From positions 1 through 11,953 of the forward strand of contig JADHZB010001201.1 of NCBI GenBank assembly GCA_015657535.1: DNA of 11,953 nt, in the 5' to 3' direction. Under the pieces are notes generated by a model. The model saw only the letters and a list, made by a program, of their open reading frames with translations. It ran no database searches and was not told the DNA's origin. Made by a program: the position numbers and the translations under genes. Shown piece by piece: positions 9,601 through 11,953 of this stretch (within the stretch, counting starts at the first letter, position 1; each line of letters starts with the position of its first letter). The stretch comes from Nephromyces sp. MM_2019 (taxonomy: Eukaryota > Apicomplexa > Aconoidasida > Nephromycida).

Positions 9601-10300
9601 TGCTTAAAAAATAGCGTTTGCATTTGCTTTCATGTCTGTGTGGATTTGCTATTTGTATGTGTATGTATTCATGCTTATTTCAAGTATCCAAATTTTATAT
9701 TAGTGCTAAAAGATCTTTCAACAAATTGTGAAACAAAATTATGAGTACAATATCTTAAATTGCATGAAAAACTTATTATTATTATTATCTAAATTTAATT
9801 TGTTTGTATTTTAGTGTGTATAAATTTGATTTTATTTTCTTTGTATGTTTCAATGTCTATATGCGTGATTCTAATTATGTATCTATTAAATGGTTGAATA
9901 TATCTTCACACACAACATGGGTATGGAGTTATACCTATATATGTGAACATATATTTCTTTTTGCCCATGTATATAAACTTACTCGTAATGTATAAATTTC
10001 CTCGCAATGTGTTAATTTACTCGCATTTTATTTACTTGTGTATGCTAAACAAATAATTTTATGCTTATATATTTATATTTCTGTATGTATTAAAATGAGC
10101 TTATTTGTATATATATTTCATATATTTGTGTTTATTTATGTTTTTGCATATATAAATGTTTGTATGAACATTTGTTTATATTTATTTAAGCACACACACG
10201 TATGGGTAAATGTATTAATACAGGGTGAGCGTGTATGTGAAGTTTAATAAGCATATGTGTGTACTAAATAGATATATGTGTAGATATTGAATCAGTGTGT
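9600..10300. repeat. GT-rich (C-poor) low-complexity tract
   Basis: The plus strand is dominated by TGTGTA, GTATGT, TTTGT and TATAT words and is poor in C, apart from short islands such as CACACACACG near 10191. There is no single perfect repeat unit. Short open frames here are rich in Y, I, V, C and F, simply reflecting TAT/TGT/GTA repetition. It forms the left arm of the composition switch centred on 10430-10680. Confidence 0.6.
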
Positions 10301-10425
10301 GAACTCAACATTTAAATAAAGTCGAATTTTCATTATAGTTGGAAAAGCTTTCAAAATATAAATTATTCAAAATTTCAAATCAATATTCTAAGGTTAAAAT
10401 AAAAATATATATAGTAAGCTTTGAG

Positions 10426-10430
<5 letters not shown>

Positions 10431-10456
<26 letters not shown>
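10431..10456. repeat. (TA)13 microsatellite
   Basis: This is a perfect run of 26 bases of alternating TA. It is flanked by further TATA-rich, near-palindromic sequence, to about 10545. Confidence 0.9.
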
Positions 10457-10654
10457 ATGATATATACATTTAATGTGTAGTTTTATTTGAATATATAATA
10501 TATATGTATATATATTTATAATTTAATTTATTATATATTTAAATTATTGTTAAAATACGTTTATTTTTAAAAACCATATTACTATAAATTCTAACAATTC
10601 ATAGAAGTTTATTTGTACATGTGTACTAATTTTTTATATATATATGTATTTAAG

Positions 10655-10682
<28 letters not shown>
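10655..10682. repeat. (TA)14 microsatellite
   Basis: This is a perfect run of 28 bases of alternating TA, preceded by TATATATATG at about 10636-10646. With the tract at 10431-10456 it brackets an A/T-only core between the GT-rich and CA-rich arms. Confidence 0.9.
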
Positions 10683-10686
<4 letters not shown>

Positions 10687-10699
10687 AATTATAATTAAC

Positions 10700-11450
10700 T
10701 TATACATACAAGTACACAGAAACATTGCAACACACCTACAAATGTCTAGACAATTCACACGCACATACACACGGACAATTATATTAGCAAACATATGCAA
10801 TTGAGTACAAAACTTTATACAAACACAGACATACCCAAACACACACACACAATGCAAATAAAAGCCTGCCTAAAAACATACTCATATGTTTATTTATACA
10901 AATAAAAACAAGCGATTATAAACACACTTGCACGATCAATTATATGCAAACGCATATAAATAAATGGCACACAAGTGATAATGCGCGCACATACATAAAC
11001 CAATACACAAGTATATGCAAACGCTACTCTCAAATACACAAAACTTCACTCACACACACCTATGCTTACATAGTCGCCGCGCACACACCATGCCTAAATC
11101 AAACTAATTCCAAGTTTATATATATAAACCCTAACTCATCTTACAGACATATTCATACACACAAACACACCCAGTATGTATGCTTATTTTAAAACCAGAC
11201 AAACGCAACACATATTATATTCATAATTTACACACACAACACACATTATATTCATAATTTACACACATATATGCACACTAAACATTGATTTTACACACAC
11301 ATATACACAAGCACAACACATACAATACATTCAGTTTACAAGTTCACATAATGTTCATACATACATACTCACTACCCATTTAACAATTTTACACATACAC
11401 ATACATGCACACCTACACATACACATGCAGAAATTTAAGATAATGTTAAA
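10700..11450. repeat. CA-rich (G-poor) low-complexity tract
   Basis: The plus strand consists of ACACAC, CATACA, ACAAAC and CATATG words with little G, the strand complement in composition of the 9600-10300 tract. I saw no long exact inverted match between the two arms. Open frames on either strand are composition artefacts (T, H, Y, I, N and K on plus; C, V, Y and L on minus). Confidence 0.6.
11206..11267 (+). repeat. Tandem duplication of a 31-bp unit
   Basis: Positions 11206-11236 and 11237-11267 match at 30 of 31 positions (T to C at the eighth base). The shared core reads TATATTCATAATTTACACAC. This is a minisatellite-like duplication inside the CA-rich tract, and its near identity points to a recent origin. 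Confidence 0.9.
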
Positions 11451-11825
11451 ATTGTTTATAATAAAAATAAAATACAAATATATATGCACACCACCTACTT
11501 CTTTTAAAAAATTTAAAAGTTGGCAAATCATACCAAATAATTAAAAACTTTAAATACACACTATAATACTCTTTATATCCAATTCATATGCACACATATG
11601 CAAGATCGTTTTACCCTTTTTTATATTATTTTTATTAACAATACACACATTTCAATTACCTCCCAAATTATAAGCCAAAATTGATCAAAACATCTCACTC
11701 AAATTTATTAATAATTTTTGAGAACTTTTTATCTAAGTTTATATAATTCCAACTAATGCTGATACAAGATCTTATCATTAAGCTTTAACTGTTTTTGAAA
11801 CATCCAATCCTGATTACTATAATAG
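11451..11825. other. AT-rich non-coding spacer
   Basis: This is unstructured A/T-rich sequence between the CA-rich tract and the terminal microsatellite. No gene, RNA or repeat is recognised here. Confidence 0.45.
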
Positions 11826-11921
11826 TATATATATATATATACATATATACACACACACACACACAAACACAAACACAAACACAAACACAAACACAAACAC
11901 AAACACAAACACACACACACA

Positions 11922-11953
<32 letters not shown>
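11826..11953. repeat. Compound microsatellite: (TA)n-(CA)n-(ACACAA)8-(CA)n at the window end
   Basis: Alternating TA with one ACATATATAC interruption (11826-11849) passes into about 8 CA units. Eight perfect ACACAA hexamers follow (11861-11908), then CA units with a single CATA interruption, running to the last base. The hexamer is probably a slippage derivative of CA. The repeat is cut by the window edge, so its full length is unknown. Confidence 0.92.

Noticed and set aside
9804..10247. Two short plus-strand open frames resembling membrane peptides
   Set aside because: The hydrophobic composition follows from TAT, TGT, GTA and TTT repetition in the GT-rich tract.
10457..10560. Short inverted repeats such as ATAATTTAA/TTAAATTAT as a transposon end or hairpin
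   Set aside because: Pure A/T palindromes this short are expected by chance in TA-rich DNA, and no target-site duplication or transposase is visible.
10609..11192. Short open frames on both strands in the TA/CA-rich region
   Set aside because: Runs of IYIYIY, VCVC and THTH come directly from dinucleotide repeats, and open frames on both strands over the same DNA point to composition.
11753..11950. Minus-strand cysteine-rich frame (alternating C, V and L)
   Set aside because: It is a translation of the CA and ACACAA microsatellite, not a metal-binding or toxin-like peptide.

Overview
The window looks like an AT-rich eukaryotic nuclear segment: two separated protein genes, spliceosomal introns (GTATGT/GTAAG donors, CAG acceptors, a TACTAAT-like branch site), no ribosome-binding sites or operons, and long non-coding stretches dominated by TA, GT and CA simple repeats. 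The standard genetic code fits both genes. The lineage cannot be fixed from the sequence. The intron signals suit a fungus or a similar intron-poor microbial eukaryote. The protease is of a type common in protists, animals and plants and uncommon in most fungi.

Layout. 1-1088: non-coding, with loosely GT-rich sequence in the left third and CA-rich sequence on the right. 1089-2114: an intronless secreted cathepsin L/papain-type cysteine protease with signal peptide, I29 propeptide and a complete catalytic apparatus. A 9-bp hairpin lies just after its stop. 2115-4009: AT-rich non-coding sequence with short TA and CA tracts. 4010-4441: a stretch in which one frame is open except for two adjacent stops; it may be a decayed or unannotated gene or exon. 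4535-about 8874: a large gene of one 3.7-kb exon plus three short 3' exons. It encodes a protein of about 1,320 residues with an N-terminal domain that I read as ParB/sulfiredoxin-like. The rest is unrecognised apart from basic, possibly nuclear-localising stretches near the C-terminus. 8875-9600: AT-rich non-coding. About 9600-11450: a compositional switch from GT-rich to CA-rich sequence across a TA-rich core holding two long (TA)n tracts. 11826-11953: a compound microsatellite, (TA)n-(CA)n-(ACACAA)8-(CA)n, which runs off the window end.

Nothing suggests that the two genes work together. The protease would act in a secretory, lysosomal or extracellular compartment. The ParB-like protein would probably act in the nucleus, if the basic motifs are real localisation signals. 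The item most worth following is the ParB-like domain in a spliced eukaryotic gene.
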